Assembly: GCA_947579665.1 (NCBI GenBank)
Contig: OX388351.1
Span: forward strand, 53,886,939-53,950,938
From: Sympetrum striolatum
Lineage: Eukaryota; Arthropoda; Insecta; Odonata; Libellulidae
Length of the DNA: 64,000 bases
Direction: 5' to 3'
Part shown: in pieces, positions 46,180 through 57,415 of the stretch
Layout: the number at the start of each line of letters is the position of its first letter
Position numbering within the stretch: position 1 is the first letter of the stretch
The notes under the pieces: generated by a model
What the model saw: the letters and a program-made list of their open reading frames with translations, nothing else
Database searches by the model: none
What the model was told of the DNA's origin: nothing
Translations under genes and position numbers: made by a program

Positions 46180-46779
46180 GGTTATGAAACTTTTATTTCC
46201 TCTTCTTCTTAGACTGGCTGTGAGGAAATTTTAAAGATTGAGCCCATCTTTTGTGTTTTATTTCACGTTTCTGTATTCATTGAAGCCATTTTAGTGAATA
46301 TGTTACTTTTTTGTTTACCATGCAAAGGTTCGAATCTAAAATATTTTTACACGAAACGCAACCAAACCTTTTCTTTTCTGTGTTACCCATTGAGTCGCGG
46401 GACTTCACTTACGTATACTTGTGTTTATCCAAATAGTGTTATGTGCTTATTCGGGTTGTGTAGACCATAATCGATACGGAAGAAGAAAAAATAGATTACC
46501 GGCGAAGTCACACACTGGTTACCTATATTCATTTGGTAAAAACGAGAATGATTTGGATCAGTATTCTGAAAGAACTATTTAATAATGTAACTCTTCCTAT
46601 CTAAGTTGATATTCTACCCTAGAAAAAAATGGAAAAAGCTTCCCAATAATTATAACAAGAATTTTATCTGTGTTTCGAGGTGAATAATTCTGAATGGCCT
46701 TAATTATTTTCGTTTATGAGTGAGGCGATCATACTTTTATTTTCCTCTTAGCCTTTTTTCCCATATTTTATGTGGTCGG

Positions 46780-47005
46780 CTAATGAAAGATGGTTTGGGT
46801 GATGATGAGGTTTGTTTTGGCGATGATTGACTTTTACGGCCGGATGCCCTTCCTGCTGACAACCCTGCATGGGAAAGTCGGAAAAACGCACACAACCATT
46901 CCTTGATCAGAAAAATTCCGATCAGCCGGGATTCAAACCCGGGGCCTGATTGGAGCGATAGTGGTTAGCGCGCTAACTATTCGGCCGCCAAGGCCAAAGT
47001 GAGTG
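46780..47005 (-). mobile_element. tRNA-derived SINE with conserved-looking central block
   Basis: On the minus strand a tRNA-like head (GGCGGCCGAATAGTTAGCGC, then B-box CGGGTTTGAATCCCGG at about 46945-46930) is followed by CGGAATTTTTCTGATCAAGG, GGTTGTGTGCG, and the block CAGGAAGGGCATCCGGCCG (about 46856-46838) before a CATCATCACCC tail. The head shows A- and B-box spacing suitable for RNA polymerase III. A related fragment is at 7336-7470. A palindrome GATTCCCAAGGGAATC (47006-47021) abuts its 5' side. No clear target duplication. Confidence 0.65.
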
Positions 47006-47021
47006 ATTCCCAAGGGAATCT

Positions 47022-48360
47022 TACTTTATCACTGTTGAAATAAGTTTTTTTGTGTTAACCAACATTAAGGATAGCTTCTATGAGTGATACCGAATAATGG
47101 CATTATTAAAGCTCAGATTAAGGTCAGACCATATGAATGCCAAGAATACTGGTACTCGTTGATACATTGTGCTTCACTTACGTGGATATATTCCGTTTAT
47201 GGTATTTTGGCTTGGTTCGGAAAGTAATTGCAAAATACCTCACTCCTCATCTTCCCTAGTAAGCCTCGTTCCCTTATTGTAGCTATTGGTAATTGCGTAC
47301 TATTTATAATTGTACAAAAACTACGATTATATAACTAGGAGACACTTCTCAGAGATTCTAACACCAGAAGTAATTTCAAATGTTGTTTCAGTTAGAATTT
47401 CAATTTTAGGACATCCTTGTCTAAAATGCCGTGACGATCTTGAAGGGGTCAGCGTCGAAGAAATTTGCGTAAATCAGTGAGATTACGTAGGAAGCAATGA
47501 ACGTCATTCAAATATTACGCCCACGCTGCAGCGGATATTCTTTTCTCGTTTTTTCGCCGTGTCAGTTTGGGAATTCCGCCTTATAGACTATCTTTCTAGG
47601 GATTTTTGTGGAAAACGCAGTAGGAATTTGGGGCAACATAGAGCAAGGAGGACGACAGCTGCTGCATCAGTTGTGATGGCATTCGGAAAAAGAGATGGTG
47701 CTTGAGCACCAGCAAGGTGTTGCTCATGCCATTCATCTCCGTGTTCCCTCCGACAAGTACAGAAGAACTCGAAGTTGATGTAAAAAGAGGAAAAATCATG
47801 AAACAGCAGATTTTAAAGCAGAGAAAGAGCTGATAGAAAAATGATGGTTTCGGCTTCAATATTGGAGATAGTAATATAAATCATGCACTCTCCCTGTTGC
47901 TAATTCAACCACAGGGAGATGATGTCGTCAGTAGAGCACTGTAGAACTTACGGGGTAGAAAAATGTTCCCAACGATGTATCACAGTTAAAAGGATGTTTA
48001 TTTAGGTTAATAATAATTAAAAAAACATTTGTTGATTAGTACTCAAATGTGAATTCCTGTTATATAATTTAAGCGTAAAATGGAGTTTTACTGTTTCAAC
48101 ATTTGGATTTTAGAAACAGTTTACCGATTTCTTATAGAAATTGCTAATACTTCGGCTGGAGAAAACTGAAATTTGCCATGGTAGTCATTCGTAAATAAGT
48201 TGACGAGAAAGAAGATGGTTCAGAGATATATCTAGCCTAGTGATGCCTATTGTCAAAGCACGATCTCGAAGTATTTTTTTATGGCAACTGCTAAGTATTT
48301 CTATTTCTTTCTTGAGAGGAATACAATTCAATCAATTGATACATTTGCTGTCGAGTGATA
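47022..48360. other. No recognised gene
   Basis: 47100-47270 shares ordered blocks with 4080-4265. 47440-47870 is of mixed composition with an 87-codon minus frame lacking a domain. Otherwise AT-rich. Confidence 0.35.
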
Positions 48361-48372
48361 CTTGAGATTACT

Positions 48373-48497
48373 GTAGTAGTATTGTTAAAAGTGCTTCGAC
48401 AGCTTAGGTCATTTCGCACATTGGCTCCCACCGGGAATCGAACCCGGTATCGCTTTCACCAAAGGCGAACGCGCTGTCCACATGACTATCCGGGAGC
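48373..48497 (-). mobile_element. 125-bp SINE with tRNA-like head
   Basis: Perfect 12-bp target duplication CTTGAGATTACT (48361-48372 and 48498-48509). On the minus strand the first 76 nt fold partly as a tRNA: the acceptor strands GGCTCCC/GGGAGCC pair fully, and the T arm CCGGGTTCGATTCCCGG is perfect. An A-box-like TAGTCATGTGG is present. The anticodon arm does not form a standard 5-bp stem with a 7-nt loop. A short unique tail follows, ending AACAATACTACTAC. The duplication shows retrotransposition as a whole unit. Confidence 0.85.
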
Positions 48498-48509
48498 CTT
48501 GAGATTACT

Positions 48510-49859
48510 ATTAACAATCATAAAGATAGATAAAAGAATCAATACAGTTAATTTAAAGCCTAAGAATTAATAAGAGAATAAGAAAGCCTACAAAAACACA
48601 GTTTCAATGGCAGTGGAATGGTTGTACCTATAAGGCATCGTCTTTAGTTTGCAAATTAAATATTGATAGTCATGACAGCATGTGAAAGACCCAAATTTGG
48701 CGCGTATTCATAGTAATAATAATTTCATTAGTCCAAAAACGTACAAGTATGTACAAGATAAGTCAGATTGTTCATTACATAGTTGAAAATATACTAATTA
48801 GTTACAAAAATAAAAAAATCTAAATTAAAGCATTAATTTGGCTTATTAATGCTGACATTTTTTAGATTTACATATATATAATCACACGCGCACACCTAAT
48901 ATACTTGCAGTACTGGGGTTATAGCAAGATATACTTATATACATTCTGATATACAATCAACTATTTATTTTAATAAAAAATCATCCGCATTATAAAATGT
49001 CTCACAAAATATGTGTTTTTTAGACAGCATAATTACGGATTTATTTCATTAACGATAAATACGGTGGTGACTCTTTATCATCAATGTATCATCATCTTTT
49101 TCACGCCTGTCATTTGACTCTCAGGAAGTAATAAAGAAGTAAGATATTCAGTTGAGTTATCATCGATTGGCATCGGCAAAAGAGAACTGTAAAAGTTCGT
49201 CAAGCAATGAGAAGGAATTGAATTTTCGTTTCAGATTGTAGACGGAGATTCAACGACCCATTACATGAGATAGATCGTTCTTTCGCAATGGAGAAATTTC
49301 CTCTAAAAGGCTCGTGAGAGTTTCCGCCATCCAAAACCGCGTCTTTTAAAGGGAGCGGAAATTTTTGCAGTATTTAAGCGACGCCATTCTGCGAGTTGAA
49401 GTTTTTCGCAAAGAGACCTTCCCAAATGATGCATCGCTCTTCGGAAGATGAACTTCCTCGAGATTCATTCTAACGACCCTGAGAAAAATTGCAATGATGT
49501 TCACGTGGAAGAATCGCTTCAGAAATGAACGAGCCGGACGCATGAAAGATGGTGGTTCGGGACCGATGGAATATCTTCATGATTCGGGAGTTTAAAAGTT
49601 CTTAGCGAATGGCAATTATTATTTTGGTACAATTGATCAAGAGGAGAGTATAGTAGATGTATAAGAAGGTCTCTTTGAATGAGGATTTCAATTTACTGAG
49701 TTTGGAAGGAATTAGAGACTTGGAGGTATCTGCACCTGTATGGAGACTGTTATATTGGAATTCAGACTAATAATGAGGCCTTCATTTCGCGGTACTTCTC
49801 CATTTTAAAGAATGCCAGAAAGAACAATTTTAACTTTAGCGAAAGATGATTTATTATTG
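48510..49859. other. No recognised gene; mixed-composition patch at 49150-49560
   Basis: 48510-49140 is very AT-rich. 49150-49560 has higher complexity (CCGCCATCCAAAACCGCG) and a 65-codon minus frame without a domain. Possible regulatory element. Confidence 0.3.
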
Positions 49860-50275
49860 CTACTTATCTCTTGTAATTCAACATCAGTTTTGTCTGTACT
49901 TTTGTGCATATGTTTGTACATCCCAATTCATATTTAGTATTATTTTAGACTTGTACCTGATGCTTTTATTTTCATTATTTTCCTTTTTTTCTTCGTTTTA
50001 ATTGCTCTTTCTTACTTCAAAATTTTCGCTACAACTATTTGTAGGTTTTGTAGGTTGTTCACGCCTTCTTCCCGTGAGGGCATTACATAACGTTACTGTA
50101 GTATGTGTGATTTTGCCTAAATACAGGCTTAGGTGTTTTGTAAACCCGCACAACTATTTTCCTATTTGTTTGCCTTTTATTCAATTCCCAATAGCTCTTT
50201 ATTTCAAATCTTCAAAGACCTATGGCTATATGTAAGAAGAGACTCTTTAACTGAGACTATATTCTTCACCACGAA
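49860..50275 (+). repeat. LINE-like 3' end candidate
   Basis: Pyrimidine-rich sequence leads to CCTATGGCTATATGTAAGAAG, AGACTCTTTAACTGAGAC, comparable in layout to the GGAAGAAGAGAC ... CAGTCTC block of the LINE tails at 26.0 and 57.4 kb. The similarity is weak. Confidence 0.35.
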
Positions 50276-52306
50276 TTCCACTCTCGGAAATAAAATACGA
50301 TAACTATGTTCCAATCAAGGTATCGTCCCAAAACGATATGAAAATTCCAACATTTATCTAAATTTTACTTGCGAAAAATTTTTGTCAAGTGGAAATTAAA
50401 AAGTTTAGGTGAGACATATATTGGGCTGCACGAACAATTTTTTCTAAGATACGCTTCACTCAAACTATTGATTGATACATATTGGAATTTTTCATCTAAA
50501 AGAATTTAATTCGTACTAATCATAAAATAGCAACTGACCGGAATTATGAACTGAACTGAACTGAAATTGAATATTACAAAGACGGAAATTTATAATGGAT
50601 CGGTAGAGAGTATTAGTAGTTTTAAACATGATCACGGGTGAACAATTCGGGATGAATGTAGTTAAACTTTAAGTTGATTTAATATACATAAAAAAATACA
50701 AAACACAATTATAATCATAGAATATTAATAAATTAATTAGAATATATGTATATTTTACAATATTATACGAAAATAAAGCTTCTATAAGATGAAGTAGTTA
50801 AGAATAACGCTGAACGTTGTAGTATGCCCGATGTCGTTGAGAGGTTGTCTCATAATCGCCCTGTAATTGAGTTTTATAATTATTGCCATTACAATTCATT
50901 TAAATGATGCAAAAGATGGAAGAATAGTGAGGAAATACGGAAATATTCATCTGGTTCTATGTTACCAATGCATTCAGAAGTCGAGAAAAGTTTTCCAGGC
51001 TGGAAAAGTTTGCGGGACATCGATTTCAATTATGGCTGACACAGTGTAGCCAGAGAGTCGTTTATCTCACACAAAGGAAGAACAGTTCTCTGCAGAATGC
51101 CTTTTTCTGAAATTTGCATCCAACTCTATCGTATTAAACAATTAGGGTCGCGAATCTCTCTCGAGAACTTTTTAGTGAGTAATAGGTTTTCATTATTCGT
51201 GTCAATTCTAAAGTAGTACTCGATTAAATCTTTCTGTGAGAACGAAAAGAATAGCTGTTTCCGGATAGATGATTCAGGTGGAAGGTAATGAAATGTGTAA
51301 GTTTGCTATGATTAATGCATAGCGATATATAATTCAGATATGTGCAGAAGTTTTAAAAATTTGGGAATTGCAAACCCAACTCGTCAATATGAACTATTTC
51401 TTACGGTTTGAAAAATTCTACGATTTCTACTTAATTCCTTTGACTTTACTAATACAAATCAATTTTCACATTATAATAGTACGCGCAATTGGATCTTTAT
51501 GCCATATGTACACGTAATACTAATTTAAGCTCTAAATCTACCCATTAGATGATGCTGTCCCTTTATCCATTTGATAATGCTGAAATCTACCCATTAGATG
51601 AAGTCCAATATACCCACTATCAGGATATTGGTGCGATTTAGGAAGAAGTGTGATTTCGGAAACTTTCCCTGAAATTAATTTTATAATATTTTACACTATA
51701 ATTAGGCTTCAGTTTCGGTACAATCGCTACTAGTTAACTTAAGGACGAAGCTGTCACTCTTTCAAATAGCATTTTAAGAAGAGGGAAAGAAAATAAATTG
51801 CGAGAGTTTACCGTTAAAAGTTTAATAACGCATTCAGTTTATAGCTACAAGTTGACTAGTCCTCATTTGAAGTTGAACTGGAATGCATCTAAAGGTCTGT
51901 CGTATATTTTCTTAAAATATTTCTAAAATTCTTATTATTTAAAGTAATCATAGCCTAGAAATGAATGATGATACGATTCTTCATATTCGTTGGAAAAAGT
52001 ATTTCCCTTCAAACGAAATAGTTTTAGGTTTGTGTGTGCTTAATGGGGAATACATCCACTTGCATTATCCCCTTGCCAATTATGATAGTATAATTTGTCA
52101 TTAAACGTGAGGTATCCCATATTTAAATTTGTATGAGTAAAATATTCAACCTCACTATAATTTTCTTTGCTCTTAATTATAAATTTGCGTCATATTTAAT
52201 CAATAAATTTTCCAATTATCCAATAACCCAATATATATTGCCCTCCATTTACTGATAGTACAAATCTACTTAGTTTAAACGTGACAAATTTCCATTTTGT
52301 TGATTT
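50276..52306. other. AT-rich, nothing recognised
   Basis: Only a short direct repeat (AAATCTACCCATTAGATGA near 51534 and 51583). No gene or element end. Confidence 0.4.
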
Positions 52307-52798
52307 TTGCAATGCATCATTTCCCAAAAAAACAAGCCCTTATCACCGTTATATTTGTTCACTCTACCATCGATCTCCCAGAATTTGCTAACGACTACAT
52401 TCTCTGCCTTTACGATAGCGGTAGTGCAGTGTATACACTCTCTTATGAGCAGGGTACTTAAAGCAAAGGAAGTACCAATGGCTCGAATGGTTCTCTTCAA
52501 ACTCATCGATTCTGAGATCGTTGCGTTTCACGGAAATGTTCAGTATCGTTTTCCAATGCACAACCATTTCTTTCCCCCGGGTAAAAGTATATATTCCTGG
52601 CGACCTTCTCCCTTTATGTTCAGGAGCGATCTCGTATTAAAAACACCTTTCATCATCTTCCTCGATGTGAATGAAATGCACGAGCCTTTTATCAATGGAA
52701 TCGATGATGGAACATTCACTGCGTGGAAAATTCTAGCGAAAGAAAAAAATCAACCTTCGTCAAATTTCCCCCATTATATTGGAAAATGTGCGCTGTGA
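52307..52798 (+). CDS. Unrecognised 163-codon open frame
   Basis: It is the longest ATG-to-stop frame outside low-complexity DNA, in sequence less AT-rich than its flanks. The peptide has a hydrophobic, serine/threonine-rich N-terminal third, 'KEVPMARMVLFKLIDSEIVAFHGNVQYRF' in the middle (given in part: about residues 54-82) and 'FIIFLDVNEMHEPFINGIDDG' near the C-terminus (about 114-134). I know no family with this. A 78-codon frame overlaps on the opposite strand. It could be a real single-exon gene, part of a non-coding transcript, or a chance frame in a conserved element. Confidence 0.2.
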   Translation: MQCIISQKNKPLSPLYLFTLPSISQNLLTTTFSAFTIAVVQCIHSLMSRVLKAKEVPMARMVLFKLIDSEIVAFHGNVQYRFPMHNHFFPPGKSIYSWRPSPFMFRSDLVLKTPFIIFLDVNEMHEPFINGIDDGTFTAWKILAKEKNQPSSNFPHYIGKCAL

Positions 52799-53476
52799 AT
52801 GGTCGAACCTATATTTTAAATAACTTTGTAAAACCATTACAAAGTAGAATTTTTTAAATATTTTTTTTATTGGGTTTTGAGTTAACTGCATCGTTTCTTT
52901 TACCTTTTTTTTTAATCGTCAATTGTGATAAGCCATACTTGAAAACTGTTATATTATAGATTGTTCGCATGTTTTCATTAGGGATAAATGTAAAATTTCC
53001 CGGTTTTTGGAAATATTTTTATAATATAGGAAGTATTTTTGGATTAAGTTATCCGTGCGAAATTTAGTGCATTAACGGGTGAGTAGCTCATACGAGAGGA
53101 GAAAATTGATGCCTAATAACTATGACTGAATTAATTGAGGATGAACTCTTCGTTGTTTTGATAGATAATTAGTTCCACAGAAAATAGGAAGCTAAAAATC
53201 TCCTACTATAATCTTCCGATGATATTATCCTTCTTATGATATGATATCCTCTATTTCTGATATAGAATTATCTATATTACAATTTGTGAAATACCATTAA
53301 AATTAACCATAGCAGTTAAATAACAATTATCATCTACATTACATAAATCGCTGAAAATGGACTCGGAGGATTTGCAGATGTTTAATTAACATAACCATAG
53401 ATACACAATTGCATAAAAATATAATAACACACATTTGTACATGAGCAAATAAATCACCGTGGCAATCAATAATTTA
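52799..53476. other. AT-rich, nothing recognised
   Basis: No gene or repeat end seen. Confidence 0.4.
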
Positions 53477-54161
53477 AAAAATCTGATGTGGCCAACACAT
53501 GACTTTCTCCATATTTATTGAAAACAAGCCTATGCCGGTAGAATATAAATAACTCCTGAACAATCATTGTTACGAAAACATGTTAAATACAGAAGTTGTA
53601 CTAAAATACATTATCTATAACTTTGGTACATAATTGTATATACCTACATTACATTCTGACAGAGATGTATGAAAATCTTCCATTTCTGGATATACAACGT
53701 CTTCCGGTTAACCATTATTCAAGAATAACTCCTAAACAATCAGTGCTACGAAAAAATGTTTCATACAAAAGTTGTAGCTAAATACATTATCTTTTTGTTT
53801 TGTACGTAATTGTATATACCTACATTGCATTCTGACAGAGATAATTAAGAAACAAAATTTTGTTCCGGCTAAACCGGAACTTCCGGTTGAGCGATATTCA
53901 CCAAAAACTAATCAACTGTTGGCATTGTTAAAAAATACTAAATATGAATTTTGAAAATGATCGAATTATTAATTTTTAAGGTAGAGCGCACACAATATTT
54001 TTGACCACAGACAGACAGACACACAGACAGACATGTTCGGGAAAATAGCGAAAACGAACTCTATGGGCCCAAAAACATCTATTTCCGTCAAAATCTGGAG
54101 GTCGAATTTTTTTGCGAATACAATACTTTCTCTATACTACGTATATGGAGAAAGTAAAAAT
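53477..54161 (+). mobile_element. ACTTTCTCC-family modular repeat, 179-bp modules
   Basis: Same ends as the 22116 copy: AAAAATCTGATGTGGCCAAC at the left, and ATATGGAGAAAGTAAAAAT at the right with the partner ACTTTCTCTATAC in a hairpin. CTTCCGGTT marks module borders at 53701 and 53880 (179 bp), so it holds about two modules against three at 22116. The ACAG microsatellite lies at about 54006-54032. Non-coding. Confidence 0.8.
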
Positions 54162-57149
54162 AGTTAATCAATGTTTGAGGTCACAAAAGAACATAGCATA
54201 TGCATGACGGTTGGAATGCATTGAGATACACGATATTTTGAAGTCATTATGTCTATTTTTCCATGACTGGAAGCATTTTTAAAGTTACTGATTGCCTCCT
54301 TAGATTTCCCTGACGGCTATTATGTCCAAAGCGTAAAAATATTAGTTGTAAAGAGAATATTGAGCTATTAAATTAATACTTGCGCCAAAAAGCAATAGAG
54401 AATCAAATTATAATGATCGCTACTATACATATATGTATTTTACTAAAACAGAGATCAGTTGACCTACGTCTGAGATTGACAGGTGCAAGCAGATAAGTAG
54501 TAAAGGAGAATAGATTTTATTTAAATTAAGCCCTGTCTAGAATTTTCAATCCCAGTTTTTTCTCCTTAGGTGTTCAATATTGTCAGTGATGGTTAAACTT
54601 TTTACATCGCAAAAAATTGTAATTGACTAATTTGCCTGGTATGCGTATATTGAGAGATGCTGAAGATACAGATTCTCTTTAAGAGAACCCATTCAGGGGA
54701 ATGGGATGCGCAGTCTAATCGAATACATTCTTTCGCGAGAAGCACACGATTTCAGAGAATCGAATGGCTTCGTTGCGGTAAACATGACGGTAAAGCATCG
54801 CAAAGAGGACACACACTCTTCTATTTCCTCTCTTCCTCCGGAGAATGAGTTTATCCCATAAGATTGCACATCGCGCATACGTTACAAGCCCCGTTGTTTA
54901 TAGCAGCGCTGCGGAGCAATAACGGACGTAGGCCGTACTAACTCATCCCCAAAGCTGCAAATTCGTTTTATCTCCTCTGAAGATCAGATAGGCAAAATGC
55001 AATTCGGATACTTTTAAGAAGTTGCCATGATTTTTCTCTATTATCATCGGAATTCATAGTGATCGGAATCGGCATGGTGGCTTTTGAAGTTTTTAATTTA
55101 CCGAAATAAATGAATGCGAGGAAACTAAATTCAGAGCGGGATAAATGCGATAAATTCGTGTTTATCCGGGGAGGCCATCGTGAAATAAAATAACACTCCG
55201 TACTCGCGTTCGTTCGCGAAATCGAGGGCCGATTCATTACGTGCATAATTCTCCGATTTTTACCGACCATTTTCCGCGATTTTCGCCCCGGGAAAACATT
55301 TCGGTTTTATAATTTTTCTGGTTGCGTCGAATTCGGGCGAAATGACTATCGCAGTGTTTGCCTCCCTCTCTCTATGTTCCCATATCCTACGACTATTATC
55401 AGCTCGGCGGAATTATTTAAATTCCGCGTCCGTCAATTGCGAATCCCAAGTCATTTTGCCGTCCGCTCTGCATTCTGCCGTAAATTTCGCCCAATGAATG
55501 GCACGGGCGTGGCTCTCGAAAATTTTGGGAAATATAATATATTCGCTAAATCATTCCCGTCCAGTTTTTGCTTTTCAACCGCACGACAGTCAATCGGTTA
55601 ATATTATTCATTTGTATAAAATTATTAATTTATCCTTTGTAAAAGATGATTTTAGGTACCCATTAATTGCGTCTCCGTGAGTGTTTAGGGGGTTATACAC
55701 TGATATGTAAATGATTAGTTTGAAATTAACTATTGATTAACTGACTCTATTAAAACATATAATATTATAAAATAATAAAAAATAATAATTTTACATATTG
55801 ATTATATTACAGTATACTGTTATTTGTTAACATCTTATAAAATTTTACCACATTTTCGTAGAAAGATCGTTATAATATAATATGCTAATATAATAATTAT
55901 TTTAAAAATAATTTTGTTTCTTTGTATGAAAAACAGTAAAGCAGAAAATGACAACATATGAAGGTAAACGGGTGCGATAATGTGACAAAGAACAATCGGA
56001 ATTACGGAAAAGAATAAGTAAGGAGTCGGTAGGAAAAACGTATGCACTAGAAAATCGAATATAAGTGGAAAAAGTTACGAGGTTAGCTAATATCTATTAG
56101 GATACTTTGAGGAAATCAAGATAAGTGAGAAAATATGATATAGAAAGAGAATAGATTAATGATTAAAACCAGAGTCATTCATCAATTCATTGCAAAACAA
56201 TAGCAGAGTGAGGTGTAATGTTTTATCCTACTCAGCAAATCTAAATAACCCACCAGTCCTAATCCAGCCGTAATGATTCTTTCGCGAAAATATTTTAAAG
56301 CTAGATATTGGAATTTTTATGTAAAGTATATATATGTATATGCATACGCATAATCTTTTATCAATCTCATAGATGTCTTTCCGCTAAAGATTCAAATCTT
56401 ATATAATATTATGTGATATCCCAAGAAAATATTAATCATATTTCCTCACGTCTCTCCATCTCATATTCAAATTGCAATTTAAATCATTTTGTTTGTCTTA
56501 TTAGCCTTCCTATTCCTGATCATGGACAACATTTAAATTTGAATTATTTATGAATCTCTTGTAATTTAATATTTTTATTACATTTATTATTACGTTTATT
56601 ACATTTGTATTTTATATATTTGTTAAATCGTATTTTGTATTATTTGGAAAACATCAAATTTAGAAATACGATTTCTCGTGTCGTATTCAAAATTAGACAA
56701 ACATTTAATCCAGATACAATTTGAGAAATAATTATTTTTACGTACAAGCAATTATTCTACGACACTTTTGTGAGCATAACTCAGCATTTCCACATTTTGC
56801 ATGAATTATTGTTGTTGATTGCGAATAAAGATCAATCAAGAAGAGTGAGGTCTTTGTATATAATGTTTCTCGTCTGCTTCTCATTTCCTATTTAGAGTTA
56901 CCTGAATGTCTACGTTGTATGCAATAATGACTTTTGTACACCGAATGTGTTGTATCGATAATGCTTTTTTATTAAATGTATTTATCAGCCTCATGTTGTA
57001 CCTAATGGATACAAATCAATGTACTTTTTCCTTTTTGTTTATTTTAAGTTATTATGAATATTAATTTTATTTGTTAAATGTGAACGGATTCTTATTTATG
57101 TATCACATGCTAGTACTTACTGGTAGTGTGTTTCTACATTTTATGTTCT
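54162..57149. other. No recognised gene; mixed-composition patch at 54650-55700
   Basis: 54650-55700 is a long, repeat-free patch with CpG words (ATTCGTTCGCGAAATCG-like, TTCGCCCCGGGAAAAC) and short domainless frames, a candidate regulatory region. 55700-57149 is AT-rich and featureless. Confidence 0.3.
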
Positions 57150-57415
57150 TTTTTCTCATATTTTAGTTATTACTATCGGTAGGTTTGCGCAGGTTTTTCA
57201 TACCCTTTCTTTCTGGGTGCTTTCCTGCAATGGATTTTTTTCCTAAGCATCTCTTAGGTTTTTTACATCTACAATTCTTCCAATTGTTTCTTATACTATT
57301 CTATTTAATTTAATTGTTTTACGATTAATAACGATGGGTCAGATGGAAGAAGAGACTTTTTGTTTCAGTCTCGCCCTAATAAAGACGATTATTTTTATTA
57401 TTATAAAGATAAGAC
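57150..57415 (+). repeat. LINE-like 3' UTR and tail
   Basis: Contains GGTAGGTTTGCGCAGG, TGCAATGGATTTTTTTCC, GATGGAAGAAGAGACTTTT and CAGTCTCGCCCTAATAAAG, ending in ATTATTTTTATTATTAT. It is the plus-strand counterpart of 25990-26230. Confidence 0.6.

Noticed and set aside
48421..48496. Functional tRNA gene
   Set aside because: Although acceptor and T stems are perfect, the anticodon arm is not standard and a 12-bp target duplication brackets the head plus a tail, which identifies a SINE.
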